In this document: in pieces, positions 56,276-63,990 of the stretch
Numbering within the stretch: position 1 is the stretch's first letter
How the letters are laid out: the number at the start of each line of letters is the position of its first letter
DNA from: Bacillus sp. FJAT-42376
GTDB taxonomy: Bacteria > Bacillota > Bacilli > Bacillales > Bacillaceae
Direction of reading: 5' to 3'
Length of the DNA stretch: 64,000 nucleotides
Assembly: GCF_003816055.1 (NCBI RefSeq)
Contig: NZ_CP033906.1
Span: 496,001-560,000, forward strand
Position numbers and translations under genes: made by a program
Notes under the pieces: model-generated
Seen by the model: only the letters and a program-made list of their open reading frames with translations
What the model was told of the DNA's origin: nothing
Databases searched by the model: none

Positions 56276-58342
56276 GTGCTTGCATCCTTACGTGCCATAC
56301 ATCAGCTGAAATCAGGAAATACGCTGCTGCTTCGGGAGCATAAATGGCTGAAATTTCTTTCACTGACCAAAGAGAAAAATGTAAACCTTGAACAAGTGGA
56401 ATCGCTTGAACGCATGGCAGAAAATCCGGTGCTGGAATACGTTGAAAAAACACTCCATGTACTGGATGGACTGAATCTTTCGCCAGATCAAAAAGAAACA
56501 GCGGAACAAGTTCTGATTTGGAGCGAAACGGCTAAGTGCGGCCTTCCTCACCAAAGAAGGGAGTGGATCAGCCAGGGCTTCCAGCTCGCGATTCATAATA
56601 TAGGCTCCGCTCAAATTTATGCTTCCGAAATGGAAAAACTGCCGGAATCAATGCGGGATCGGCAGCGGGAGGAGCTTATTTATGTGCTGATCCTCACCCA
56701 TGGCTTAGCAGGCCAATTTATGAGAGGAGAGGTTCGCTATCATTCCATGCAGCCTCTTATAAGCATTTCCGATCGTGAAATGTACCCTCTTCTGTTTGCG
56801 CTCAATCAATGCGTTGTTACAGGGGTTTCCCCTGAAATCTGGCAGTCGGTGCATAAGGAAATGGAGGAATTGATCCGCTGGATATGTGAGGGAGAAGGCT
56901 CCAGGGAGCTTTCGCTGTACGAGAGATTGAGAAGACTCAGAACCCGCGCCGCATCCTTGGGAGAGGATTTTGAAACGGAATATGATCAATGGATCAGCGC
57001 TTTTCCGGAAGCGGAAGCCCGGTTCCATGTTTTTTTCAAGGCAACGGACCTATGGTATGTGGAAGCGGCCCTTACCGATTTTAGCTTTGAAGAGTTTATT
57101 AAAATCTTTCTGCTTACGGAGAAGGCAGTATCCGGTTCTTCCCTCAGGCATCTTTCCTTTGAACCGATGATGAAAGAGCTTTTCTACGACTATAAAGGCA
57201 GAAAAACCGTTAATATCTATAAAAAGAGAATCATCGAATCCTATCTGGCTGAGCACACGATTGATGAGCTCCTGGACGGAAAGAGCCCGGTAAATGAGCA
57301 TGTGCGGCTAAGGGCTGTTCCGCTGAATGAACAGATGGAGATGATGGGCGCCGGATTTGCTTTTTCAGCAGCAGGGGAAAAACTGATCGAGTTTTGCCAG
57401 GAGGCAGAAAAATCGCCCCTTTATGACCGGGCCATTGTTCTGCTGTATGATTTGTTCCATTTCAGAAAAGACGCGTATGACCGGCTGAATAATGAGCAAA
57501 CGTATTTGAGTGATATGAACAGCTCACAGGACTTCAAGAAAAAGATTTCCGATTATGCCGCTGGCGCAACGATGGTCGATATAGGCCCGGGCGGCGGAGT
57601 CATGCTTGATCTGCTGAGCCGTTACCATCCCGAATCCGCTGTGATTGGAATCGACATTGCGGTGAATGTAGTAGAAGAATTAAAGAGGAAAAAGCAGCGG
57701 GAACAGGCTTCTTGGGAAGTCATGCAGGGGGATGCTTTACAGCTTGAGCAATACATAGGGGAAGAAGGAGCAGACACGATTGTGTTCTCATCCATCCTTC
57801 ATGAAATGTTCTCCTATATTCCTTTTGAAGGTAAAAAGTTTAATCATCAGGTTATTGCACAAACGCTGAGAAGCTCACTTAAAGCTCTGAGGAGAAAAGG
57901 AAGAATCATTATCCGGGACGGCATCATGACCGAACCGGCGGACCAGAAACGGATCATTCGTTTCAAAGATCCGAATGGTCTTTCCTTTTTCAAAAGATAT
58001 GTGAACGATTTTAAAGGAAGGGCCATCGACTACTCAATCACTGGAGAAGATGCTGTCCTTTTGAAAGTAAACGATGCGATGGAATTCCTCTATACCTATA
58101 CATGGGGAGAAGAAGCCTACCCGCATGAAGTGCAGGAGCAATTCGGCTATTTTACACCTTCGCAATTTAAGGATTTCATTCAGGCGGCGCTTGGCGAAGA
58201 AGCAAACATTCTGCTTTTTGAACATTATTTACAGGAAGGATATGACGGACATTTATCTCCGAAAATCGAACTATTCGATGAAAACCGAAACCCGGTGGCG
58301 CTTCCGGACAGTACGTGTTTTATTGTGATTGAGAAGAACTAG
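56276..58342 (+). CDS. Large class I SAM-dependent methyltransferase (GTG start)
   Basis: 688 residues. The C-terminal part is a class I methyltransferase: motif I VDIGPGGGVML (about 434-444), the acidic end of strand 2 in VIGIDIAVN, GDALQLEQ, and SSILHEMFSY as motif IV region. The first 430 residues are helical, have no recognised family and no membrane segment. After the methyltransferase core a 130-residue extension follows. The start is GTG 56276 after GAAGGAG. The substrate is unknown. A terminator follows. Confidence 0.85.
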   Translation: MLASLRAIHQLKSGNTLLLREHKWLKFLSLTKEKNVNLEQVESLERMAENPVLEYVEKTLHVLDGLNLSPDQKETAEQVLIWSETAKCGLPHQRREWISQGFQLAIHNIGSAQIYASEMEKLPESMRDRQREELIYVLILTHGLAGQFMRGEVRYHSMQPLISISDREMYPLLFALNQCVVTGVSPEIWQSVHKEMEELIRWICEGEGSRELSLYERLRRLRTRAASLGEDFETEYDQWISAFPEAEARFHVFFKATDLWYVEAALTDFSFEEFIKIFLLTEKAVSGSSLRHLSFEPMMKELFYDYKGRKTVNIYKKRIIESYLAEHTIDELLDGKSPVNEHVRLRAVPLNEQMEMMGAGFAFSAAGEKLIEFCQEAEKSPLYDRAIVLLYDLFHFRKDAYDRLNNEQTYLSDMNSSQDFKKKISDYAAGATMVDIGPGGGVMLDLLSRYHPESAVIGIDIAVNVVEELKRKKQREQASWEVMQGDALQLEQYIGEEGADTIVFSSILHEMFSYIPFEGKKFNHQVIAQTLRSSLKALRRKGRIIIRDGIMTEPADQKRIIRFKDPNGLSFFKRYVNDFKGRAIDYSITGEDAVLLKVNDAMEFLYTYTWGEEAYPHEVQEQFGYFTPSQFKDFIQAALGEEANILLFEHYLQEGYDGHLSPKIELFDENRNPVALPDSTCFIVIEKN

Positions 58343-58383
58343 AAGCCGAATGAGCAAAACAGGAAATAAGCATATAGATAGCA

Positions 58384-58424
58384 AAAAAAAGTGACTGGAG
58401 CATCTGTCTCCCGTCACTTTTTAT
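58384..58424 (+). terminator. Terminator of the methyltransferase gene
   Basis: AAAAGTGACTGGAG pairs with CTCCCGTCACTTTT (one mismatch), followed by TTATC. Confidence 0.8.
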
Positions 58425-58476
58425 CATAATAGGCACTCTGTTCACTGAAGATGAAAGAAAATAATGCAAGATCCCT

Positions 58477-58941
58477 TCAGTTAAATAATTCCTCCCAATC
58501 TTCAAAGGAGAACTTATCCGTTAGATGTTCCAAATCTTTAGGAACTTCAACATGGCACATTAATTCCAAACTGTTGCCATCTAAGTCTTTAAAGTAAACA
58601 GATGCGTTTCCTTGATGCGGCCGGATAAAAGGCTCAACCGATTTTCTGCGCCCAAATGGCACAGCCTCAACTTGAATAGATTTTAACCATTTAAGTGATT
58701 CCTTTAAATCTTCATATAAAACCTGAAAAGCAATGTGCCTTAAAGAGGGATGGTAAGGCGTTTGATATTCTTTTCCTTCCCATAATCCCAGCCAGGACTT
58801 CCCTTCTTCAATCCATAAGAAGGCCGTTTCTTCATCCCTCCAGGCAAATTTCAAACCTAATTTTTGGTAAAATTCTAATGAATCATCTATATTTTTCACT
58901 GGCAAATGAGCTTCATATATTCCTTTTATCAATTCCTCCAC
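58477..58941 (-). CDS. VOC (glyoxalase/bleomycin-resistance) family protein
   Basis: 154 residues. The N-terminal IYEAHLPVKNIDDSLEFYQKLG and the C-terminal SVYFKDLDGNSLELMC are the two halves of the vicinal-oxygen-chelate fold; a metal-type His lies in EAHLPV and the Glu in LELM. It could be a thiol transferase, dioxygenase or binding protein; the reaction is not decided. GGAGGAATTG lies before the ATG. Confidence 0.85.
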   Translation of the reverse strand: MEELIKGIYEAHLPVKNIDDSLEFYQKLGLKFAWRDEETAFLWIEEGKSWLGLWEGKEYQTPYHPSLRHIAFQVLYEDLKESLKWLKSIQVEAVPFGRRKSVEPFIRPHQGNASVYFKDLDGNSLELMCHVEVPKDLEHLTDKFSFEDWEELFN

Positions 58942-58986
58942 TCCTTTCTGAACATATTCATTAAAACTGGTGTATGGCAGCCGCCG

Positions 58987-60222
58987 TTAGTGCTGAAGGG
59001 CTTTTTCTTTTACAGGCGCAGAAACCGGTTTGAGACGGCTCATTTTATACACTTTATAAAGGAAAGGAATTCCAAGTGCAGTCAGCAGAGCAAGAGAACC
59101 AAAGAGAAGGAGCGGCTTGGAAGCACCGAAAGAATCAAGCATCATTCCTCCTGCGAAGGGTCCGATGACATTCCCGATGCCGGTGAATCCCATTGCACCG
59201 AAATAGGACCCCTTAAGACCGGGTTTTGCCAGCTGGTCCGCAAACAGATCGGTCATACAGAACATCAGCACTTCTCCCATAGTAAACAGGACCACAATGC
59301 CGAGAATGCCCAGCAGGCCGTCTGTCAGACTGAAGCCCAGCAGACTGATGGACACGAGAATGTTTCCAAGCATGATGGATAAAACCGGGCTGTACTTTTT
59401 TCCAAACTGTATGAGCGGATACTGAAAAACAATGACCACCACCGCATTCAGCGTAAGCATCAGGGAGAAGAACTGGGCTCCGTTTTCAATTTTCGGCGAC
59501 ATCGCAAAGAATTGAGGCAGGGTGGAACTGAACTGGGAATACCCGGCTACAGACAGAATAATTCCCGCCAGTCCAAGTGAAAACACCGTATCCTTCTTCA
59601 ATACGCCAAATGCTTCTTTCACCGATACTATCCCCTTTGCAGAAGAAGCCTTGCCGATCCTGTGTACGGAAAGCATGTAAACCAGTGACAGCCCGTACAG
59701 GAAACTGGCTCCTGCTGCGTAATAAAAAGGTGTAAGAGCAGTTGAAGATCCAAGCTGCAATCCGATAATCGGACCGAATACCACTCCGATATTTATAGCC
59801 GTATAGCGAAGATTAAACAGCACAAGCCGGTTTTTTTCCTCCGTTACATCAGAAAGAATCGCTCTGGAGGTGGGTTCGAATACAGCCCGGCAAAGGCCAT
59901 TCAGGGCATTCATTACAAAAAACATCCAAACCGCTGAAGATTGGGCAAATCCTATGAAGACAAGACTCCAAGTGAAAATGGAGATCAGGAGCACCGGCTT
60001 TTGCCCGAAGCGGTCGGACAAGTACCCTCCATAAAAACTGGCAGCAATCCCAACAATCGAACTGGATGCAATAATGGCGCCTGTTACGGAAGCCGAAACA
60101 TTCAGCTTCCCTGTTAAATAGATTGCCAGGAACGGAATGCTCATCGACGTCGCCATGCGGCTGAACAGGGTGCCGATGATGATATTCCAGGCAATAGGAT
60201 GAACCATCCGTAAAGAATTCAT
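58987..60222 (-). CDS. MFS transporter (drug-efflux type)
   Basis: 411 residues with 12 hydrophobic segments. The loop between helices 2 and 3 reads GGYLSDRFGQKPV (the MFS motif A, about 64-76). ALNGLCRAVFEPTSRAILSD is the helix 4-5 region of the multidrug-type members. The N-terminus carries the membrane-start phrase FSRMATSMSIPFLAIYL. The substrate cannot be told. The gene starts next to the 41-nt repeat array, which fills the divergent gap to the SDR gene. Confidence 0.87.
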   Translation of the reverse strand: MNSLRMVHPIAWNIIIGTLFSRMATSMSIPFLAIYLTGKLNVSASVTGAIIASSSIVGIAASFYGGYLSDRFGQKPVLLISIFTWSLVFIGFAQSSAVWMFFVMNALNGLCRAVFEPTSRAILSDVTEEKNRLVLFNLRYTAINIGVVFGPIIGLQLGSSTALTPFYYAAGASFLYGLSLVYMLSVHRIGKASSAKGIVSVKEAFGVLKKDTVFSLGLAGIILSVAGYSQFSSTLPQFFAMSPKIENGAQFFSLMLTLNAVVVIVFQYPLIQFGKKYSPVLSIMLGNILVSISLLGFSLTDGLLGILGIVVLFTMGEVLMFCMTDLFADQLAKPGLKGSYFGAMGFTGIGNVIGPFAGGMMLDSFGASKPLLLFGSLALLTALGIPFLYKVYKMSRLKPVSAPVKEKALQH

Positions 60223-60369
60223 GTTAAAAACTTCCTTTCTTTATCCTGAACCTATTTTATCCCAGTTGCAGGCTTCCGTCATCCATCTTGGGATGGAGAA
60301 GAAGGCCGGCGGAAGGATGGAATTATAGAGAGGGGAAAAGCGGGAAATGTTGGACATTGGGGCGAGCTT

Positions 60370-60790
60370 GCGACGCCGGACATGACGGAAAAGGATGGGA
60401 TGAGGGGGAAAGCGTGCGATGCCGGACAACGATGCCGGACATGAGGGGGAAGCGTGCGATGCCGGACAACGATGCCGGACATGAGGGGGGAAAGCGTGCG
60501 ATGCCGGACAACAATGCCGGACATGAGGGGGAAAGGGTGCGATGCCGGACAATAATGCCGGACATGGCGGGGAAAAGAGAGCGATGCCGGACAACAATGC
60601 CGGACAAGACGGGAAAAAGAGAGCGATGCCGGACAACAATGCCGGACATGAGGGGGGAAGCGTGCGATGCCGGACAACAATGCCGGACAAGACGGGAAAA
60701 GAGAGCGATGCCGGACAACAATGCCGGACATGACAGGAAAAAGCGTGCAATGCCGGACAAAAATCCCGGACAAGATGGAAAAGGGGTGCC
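60370..60790. repeat. Intergenic array of 40-42 nt units with paired ATGCCGGACA cores
   Basis: Nine units start at 60418, 60458, 60500, 60541, 60583, 60625, 60666, 60707 and 60749 (steps 40, 42, 41, 42, 42, 41, 41, 42). Each holds two copies of ATGCCGGACA 14 bases apart, then a purine-rich half ending GCGTGC or GAGAGC. A degenerate unit precedes at 60370. It fills most of the 734-base divergent gap 60223-60956. Long frames through it on both strands are by-products of the periodicity. Confidence 0.9.
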
Positions 60791-60956
60791 GGACATGACG
60801 GAAAAAAGAGTTCTATGCCCCGCAAAACCGAAAAAGAGACGCTTCCCTTTAAACAAACGTTTAATTAACCCATTCCATAAACAGCTTGTTTGAAAAAGGT
60901 CTTTTTCTTTGAAACAATATGGACATGATAAAAACAGCAGAAAGGAGAGGTGCAAG

Positions 60957-61601
60957 ATGAAAGTACTAATTGCAGGAGCAAATGGACAAATCGGAAAGCA
61001 GGTTACGGAAATTCTTAAAAACGGAGGAGAGCATACTCCGTTCGCTATGGTAAGGAAGCAGGAGCAGGCGGATGCTTTTGCGGCAAAAGGAATTGAAACG
61101 GTGCTGGCAGATTTAGAAGGAACGGTTTCCGATCTTGAAAAGGCAGTTAAAGGAAAGGACGCCGTGATTTTTACGGCAGGATCGGGAGGAAGCACCGGAT
61201 CAGACAAAACGCTTCTTATTGATTTGGATGGTGCCGGCAAGCTGATTGAAGCAGCCCGGAATACAGGTGTTCAGCGTTTTGTGATGGTGAGTGCCCTTCA
61301 GGCTCACAACCGGGAGAACTGGAATGAGAAGCTGCTGCCTTATTACGCCGCTAAACACTATGCGGACAAGGAGCTTGAAAGAAGCGGTCTGGATTATACC
61401 ATTGTACGTCCGGGCGGATTGCTGAATGAGCCTGGAACAGGAAAGGTCAAGGCTGCTGAAAATCTTGAGCGGGGATCGATCTCCCGTGAAGATGTAGCGA
61501 AAGTAATTGCCGCCGTCCTTTCCGAGGAGCACACAGTCAAACGTTCCTTTGATTTAGTCAGCGGAGATACGGAGATAGAGGAAGCAATCCGCACCATTTG
61601 A
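60957..61601 (+). CDS. NAD(P)-binding SDR-like protein (YhfK-type)
   Basis: 214 residues, the length of B. subtilis YhfK. The atypical-SDR Rossmann motif is AGANGQIGKQV (about 6-16); YAAKHYADKELERSGLDYTIVRPGGLLNEPG (split around residues 128-158) carries the catalytic-type Tyr-x3-Lys and the conserved PGGL. Likely an NADPH-binding oxidoreductase or isomerase of unknown substrate; relatives are SigB-linked in some Bacilli, but no SigB site is clear here. The start at 60957 follows AAAGGAGAGG; 60909 is in frame but unsupported. Confidence 0.86.
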   Translation: MKVLIAGANGQIGKQVTEILKNGGEHTPFAMVRKQEQADAFAAKGIETVLADLEGTVSDLEKAVKGKDAVIFTAGSGGSTGSDKTLLIDLDGAGKLIEAARNTGVQRFVMVSALQAHNRENWNEKLLPYYAAKHYADKELERSGLDYTIVRPGGLLNEPGTGKVKAAENLERGSISREDVAKVIAAVLSEEHTVKRSFDLVSGDTEIEEAIRTI

Positions 61602-61608
61602 CACTTTT

Positions 61609-61638
61609 ACCGGGGAGCCTATGCTTCCCGGTTTTTTA
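61609..61638 (+). terminator. Terminator of the SDR gene
   Basis: CCGGGGAGC (61611-61619 region) pairs with GCTTCCCGG, loop CTAT, followed by six T. Confidence 0.82.
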
Positions 61639-61693
61639 AAATGCATTCAAAGTAAAATCCAGCAGTGTTACCCGAGTCATTTTTTTTTGATTT

Positions 61694-61724
61694 TAAAAAA
61701 AACGAGAGCAGGGGCTCCCGTTTT
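61694..61724 (-). terminator. Terminator of the small DUF4025-like gene
   Basis: On the minus strand AAAACGGGAGC pairs with GCTCTCGTTTT (one mismatch, 4-base loop), followed by TTTT. Confidence 0.7.
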
Positions 61725-61735
61725 TCCGCTGTTCA

Positions 61736-61903
61736 CTAATTTTTCGCCTCAATTTTCTGGTCAATGGTTCCTGCTGAGTAATGATCGCCGATTTGTTCGT
61801 AAGTGACTTCAAGACCTGTTGCTTTATGTTCCTGTTCTTTTTCGGCCGGATCGAATGACTTGCCTGCTACCTCTTCTGCCATTTCGGTTAATTTGGTGCT
61901 CAA
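61736..61903 (-). CDS. Small YozQ/DUF4025-like protein (TTG start)
   Basis: 55-residue acidic soluble protein. The pattern EEVAGKSFDP, then a spacer and ATGLEVTYEQIGDHYSAGTID, resembles the DUF4025/YozQ group (the latter usually has THEQVSD..GTID). The start is TTG at 61903, with AAAGGAG 9 bases before it; no upstream in-frame ATG exists. On the minus strand GTGTAG, 14 bases, GGGAAA (about 61979-61954) weakly resembles a SigB promoter. Function unknown. Too short for most gene finders, but the start signal, composition and own terminator support it. Confidence 0.65.
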   Translation of the reverse strand: MSTKLTEMAEEVAGKSFDPAEKEQEHKATGLEVTYEQIGDHYSAGTIDQKIEAKN

Positions 61904-62046
61904 GCTGAATCGCTCCTTTCGATGTCGGTGCCGTTTTTAAGCACCTATTCATCTTTTCCCGTTTTTTCATCATCCTACACGTTTCTTTGAGGGGATAAGT
62001 TGTGTATAATCCGAGTGAAGCAATAAGTAGAAAGGACGGTGCTTGC

Positions 62047-62352
62047 ATGCTGACGATTACTGGACATGAAGCCGAACTGCTTGAAGATCCGTTTGGAATC
62101 CTGCCTGGAGACCGGTATGAATTCCTTTTGGATTTGGATGTTCCGGAGGATGATGAGCTTTATTCTGAGAACGGAATCTATCTGAGAGTCATTTTTCTGA
62201 TTGAAAATGAGCAGGCTCGAATTACCCAATATCAATTTTATGAAAAAGAAACTGAACAAAGCTTTGATTTCGGATTGGATGAGGAAGAGGAAGCCATGGT
62301 TGCTTCATACTGCCTGGAGAATCTTCCGGAACCGGAACAAGAACAAGAATAA
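62047..62352 (+). CDS. DUF6509 family protein
   Basis: 101-residue acidic protein of unknown function. The start MLTITGHEAELLEDPFGILPG and RYEFLLDLDVPEDDELYSE-type core (about 21-40) with YLRVIFLIENEQARITQYQF match the DUF6509 family. The tail is Glu-rich (LPEPEQEQE). ATG 62047 is set by AAAGGACGG; the frame to 62002 is not used. A perfect bidirectional terminator follows. Confidence 0.8.
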   Translation: MLTITGHEAELLEDPFGILPGDRYEFLLDLDVPEDDELYSENGIYLRVIFLIENEQARITQYQFYEKETEQSFDFGLDEEEEAMVASYCLENLPEPEQEQE

Positions 62353-62386
62353 GAAAAAGGCTGCCGGATGAGCAGCCTTTTTCTTA
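62351..62386. terminator. Bidirectional terminator after the DUF6509 gene
   Basis: AAGAAAAAGGCTGC pairs perfectly with GCAGCCTTTTTCTT around a 7-base loop (14 pairs). Confidence 0.85.
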
Positions 62387-62785
62387 TGAAGAGTGATTTC
62401 CCGCTTCCACAATATGAAACATCAGATGGGCGAGATGATGAATCGGGCCATAGGCTTCTTCTTCACCTTCCATCGCTTCCTGTTCCTCGCTGAATTCGAG
62501 GTCATTTAAGTAAAGAGCCGTGAACTGATAAAAATCTTTCAGTTCAAAGCCATAGCAGGCGGATGGATCTTCTTCATTTTCCTCATAGTGAAGGACAAGA
62601 TACGATTCATTCCGGTCTTTATCCTCCGCATCGAAAAACACAAAATACCCTGCGTTTGTATCAAGCTCGAATAAATGGCGCGTTCCGCCTTCCGTTTTGG
62701 CTGCGAAATCTTCTTCCGACAGTTTATAAACCGTCATATCCCCGGTTTCATCTTCTTTATGAAAAGTCACTTTAAATGCTTCCAT
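62384..62785 (-). CDS. Conserved hypothetical acidic protein
   Basis: 133 residues, no family I can name with certainty. It starts AFKVTFHKEDETGDMTVYKL, has a central FELDTNAGYFVFFDAEDKDR-like strand region (about 38-57) and ends in a helical acidic stretch with HHLAHLMFHIVEAG. It is soluble, without signal or membrane segments. AAAGGAG precedes the ATG. The His-rich end could bind metal; that is only a guess. Confidence 0.65.
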   Translation of the reverse strand: MEAFKVTFHKEDETGDMTVYKLSEEDFAAKTEGGTRHLFELDTNAGYFVFFDAEDKDRNESYLVLHYEENEEDPSACYGFELKDFYQFTALYLNDLEFSEEQEAMEGEEEAYGPIHHLAHLMFHIVEAGNHSS

Positions 62786-62824
62786 GGTTCATTCTCCTTT
62801 GTGAAATCCGTTTTATTTTTTCGG

Positions 62825-62899
62825 GCTAAGTTAAAGCATGTTGTTGATTATTAGCACCTGTTGATTGGAGTGGAAATCAACAGCCAGGTTTAACAGAGC
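62825..62899 (+). repeat. Dispersed palindromic repeat, copy 3
   Basis: Ends AAGTTAAAGC and GTTTAACAGAGC; centre CTGTTGATT-GGAGTGGA-AATCAACAG. It overlaps the last 23 bases of the phosphoesterase gene and supplies its stop codon. Confidence 0.82.
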
Positions 62900-63392
62900 C
62901 TTTTTCAAAAAAAATGTGTTCGGCACGAAGCTCCTGTTCAAGGGTAAGGATCCCGTATGAAAAGAAGGGCTGTCTTCTTTTATCCGTAGGGGAGCCTGGA
63001 TTAAAAAGCAGAAGATCTCCTTCCTGTTTATGTACGGGAATATGGGAATGCCCAAAAATAAGACAATCGAGCTTTTGGTCTTGAAAGGCATTCAGAGCCC
63101 GTTTTTCCGTTGTTCGGCCTTTGCCTTCATGGCCGTGAATGAGTCCGATTGTAAAGCCGTTCATCTTGAGCAGCTGTTTATCCGGAAGCATGCTCTTCAC
63201 GTCTTCGTTATCTGCGTTGCCATATACAGCATACACCATTCCGTAGCCGCACAATTCATGGTACGCATCGGCTGTCAGAAAATCACCGGCATGCAGAATG
63301 GCGTCGGCTTGTTTCAACTCTTCAAGCAGCCGGTCTGGATAGGCTTTGCTTCTCTTTGGAATATGGGTATCGGATAAAACGAGCAGTTTCAT
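62877..63392 (-). CDS. Metallophosphoesterase, YfcE/YsnB-like
   Basis: 171 residues of the calcineurin-like phosphoesterase family, acting on phosphodiesters. Metal-binding motifs are visible in order: LSDTHIP (D7, H9), HAGDF, YGNADNED (GN[HD]-type), GLIHGHEGKG and FGHSHIPVHK. The C-terminal residues GSVKPGC and the stop are encoded inside dispersed repeat copy 3, so the native end was probably replaced; the catalytic core ends earlier. The substrate is unknown. Confidence 0.87.
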   Translation of the reverse strand: MKLLVLSDTHIPKRSKAYPDRLLEELKQADAILHAGDFLTADAYHELCGYGMVYAVYGNADNEDVKSMLPDKQLLKMNGFTIGLIHGHEGKGRTTEKRALNAFQDQKLDCLIFGHSHIPVHKQEGDLLLFNPGSPTDKRRQPFFSYGILTLEQELRAEHIFFEKGSVKPGC

Positions 63393-63462
63393 TCATTTCA
63401 CCGCCTCTGCATATTAGCATGTCCAGCGAGCTTCATATATGCACCTGTAATTTAAAAGGGGA

Positions 63463-63491
63463 AAAAAGCTGGCAGGGAATCTGCCAGCTTC
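63463..63491 (-). terminator. Terminator of the DinB-like gene
   Basis: On the minus strand AAGCTGGCAG pairs with CTGCCAGCTT, loop ATTCC, followed by TTTTCCCC. Confidence 0.82.
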
Positions 63492-63495
63492 TTGA

Positions 63496-63990
63496 TCAGC
63501 CAAGTGAATTCATATTCGCCCATTCTTCCTTGCTTGGTCCGTACACACCCGGCACGGTAAGGCCTGCCTGGCGCATGAGGACGGTCATTTGTCCGCGGTG
63601 GTGGGCCTGGTGCTGAATGAGGATACGAAGGATTTCGTGAACCGGTGTTTCATTTCCGAAAATATCGCGGCTTTCACTCAGACTCTCATCAGTCCACTGT
63701 TCCTGAACGGCCTTTATCATTGAATGGCTTGTATCTTTATAGGCAGAAGCAATTTCTTCTGCTGATTCGGGTACGTTTTCTACGTTCGCAGGGTGCTGAA
63801 AATTTAATCCGGTTTGGGAAAGCATGCTGTAGATGGCAACGGTAATATGCCACCCAAGTCCGCCGAGATGATTATATCCAGGGGCTATTTCCTGGGTTAG
63901 CGATGAGTCGGTTAAAGCATGGAGAATTTTCTCTGTTGCTTCCGCTTCGCGATTCCATTCCTGTATGAACTGTTGTTTGGTTGTAAACAT
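63496..63990 (-). CDS. DinB family protein
   Basis: 164 residues, four-helix DinB/YfiT-like fold that binds a metal with three His. The ligands are visible as H48 in GLGWHITVA and the pair in IQHQAHHRGQM (about 127-137). Such proteins include bacillithiol S-transferases and many uncharacterised members. The sequence ends VPGVYGPSKEEW, typical of the group. The start ATG is at 63988-63990, 10 bases from the window edge; its promoter is outside. Confidence 0.86.
   Translation of the reverse strand: MFTTKQQFIQEWNREAEATEKILHALTDSSLTQEIAPGYNHLGGLGWHITVAIYSMLSQTGLNFQHPANVENVPESAEEIASAYKDTSHSMIKAVQEQWTDESLSESRDIFGNETPVHEILRILIQHQAHHRGQMTVLMRQAGLTVPGVYGPSKEEWANMNSLG

Noticed and set aside
60418-60790. 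CRISPR array
   Set aside because: Units are contiguous and similar along their whole length; there are no unique spacers and no cas genes.
60241-61240. Long overlapping open frames on both strands through the 60.4-60.8 kb array (up to 305 residues)
   Set aside because: They exist in several frames at once, read as pure repeats, lack ribosome-binding sites and run antisense into the SDR gene. They are a by-product of a repeat without stop codons.
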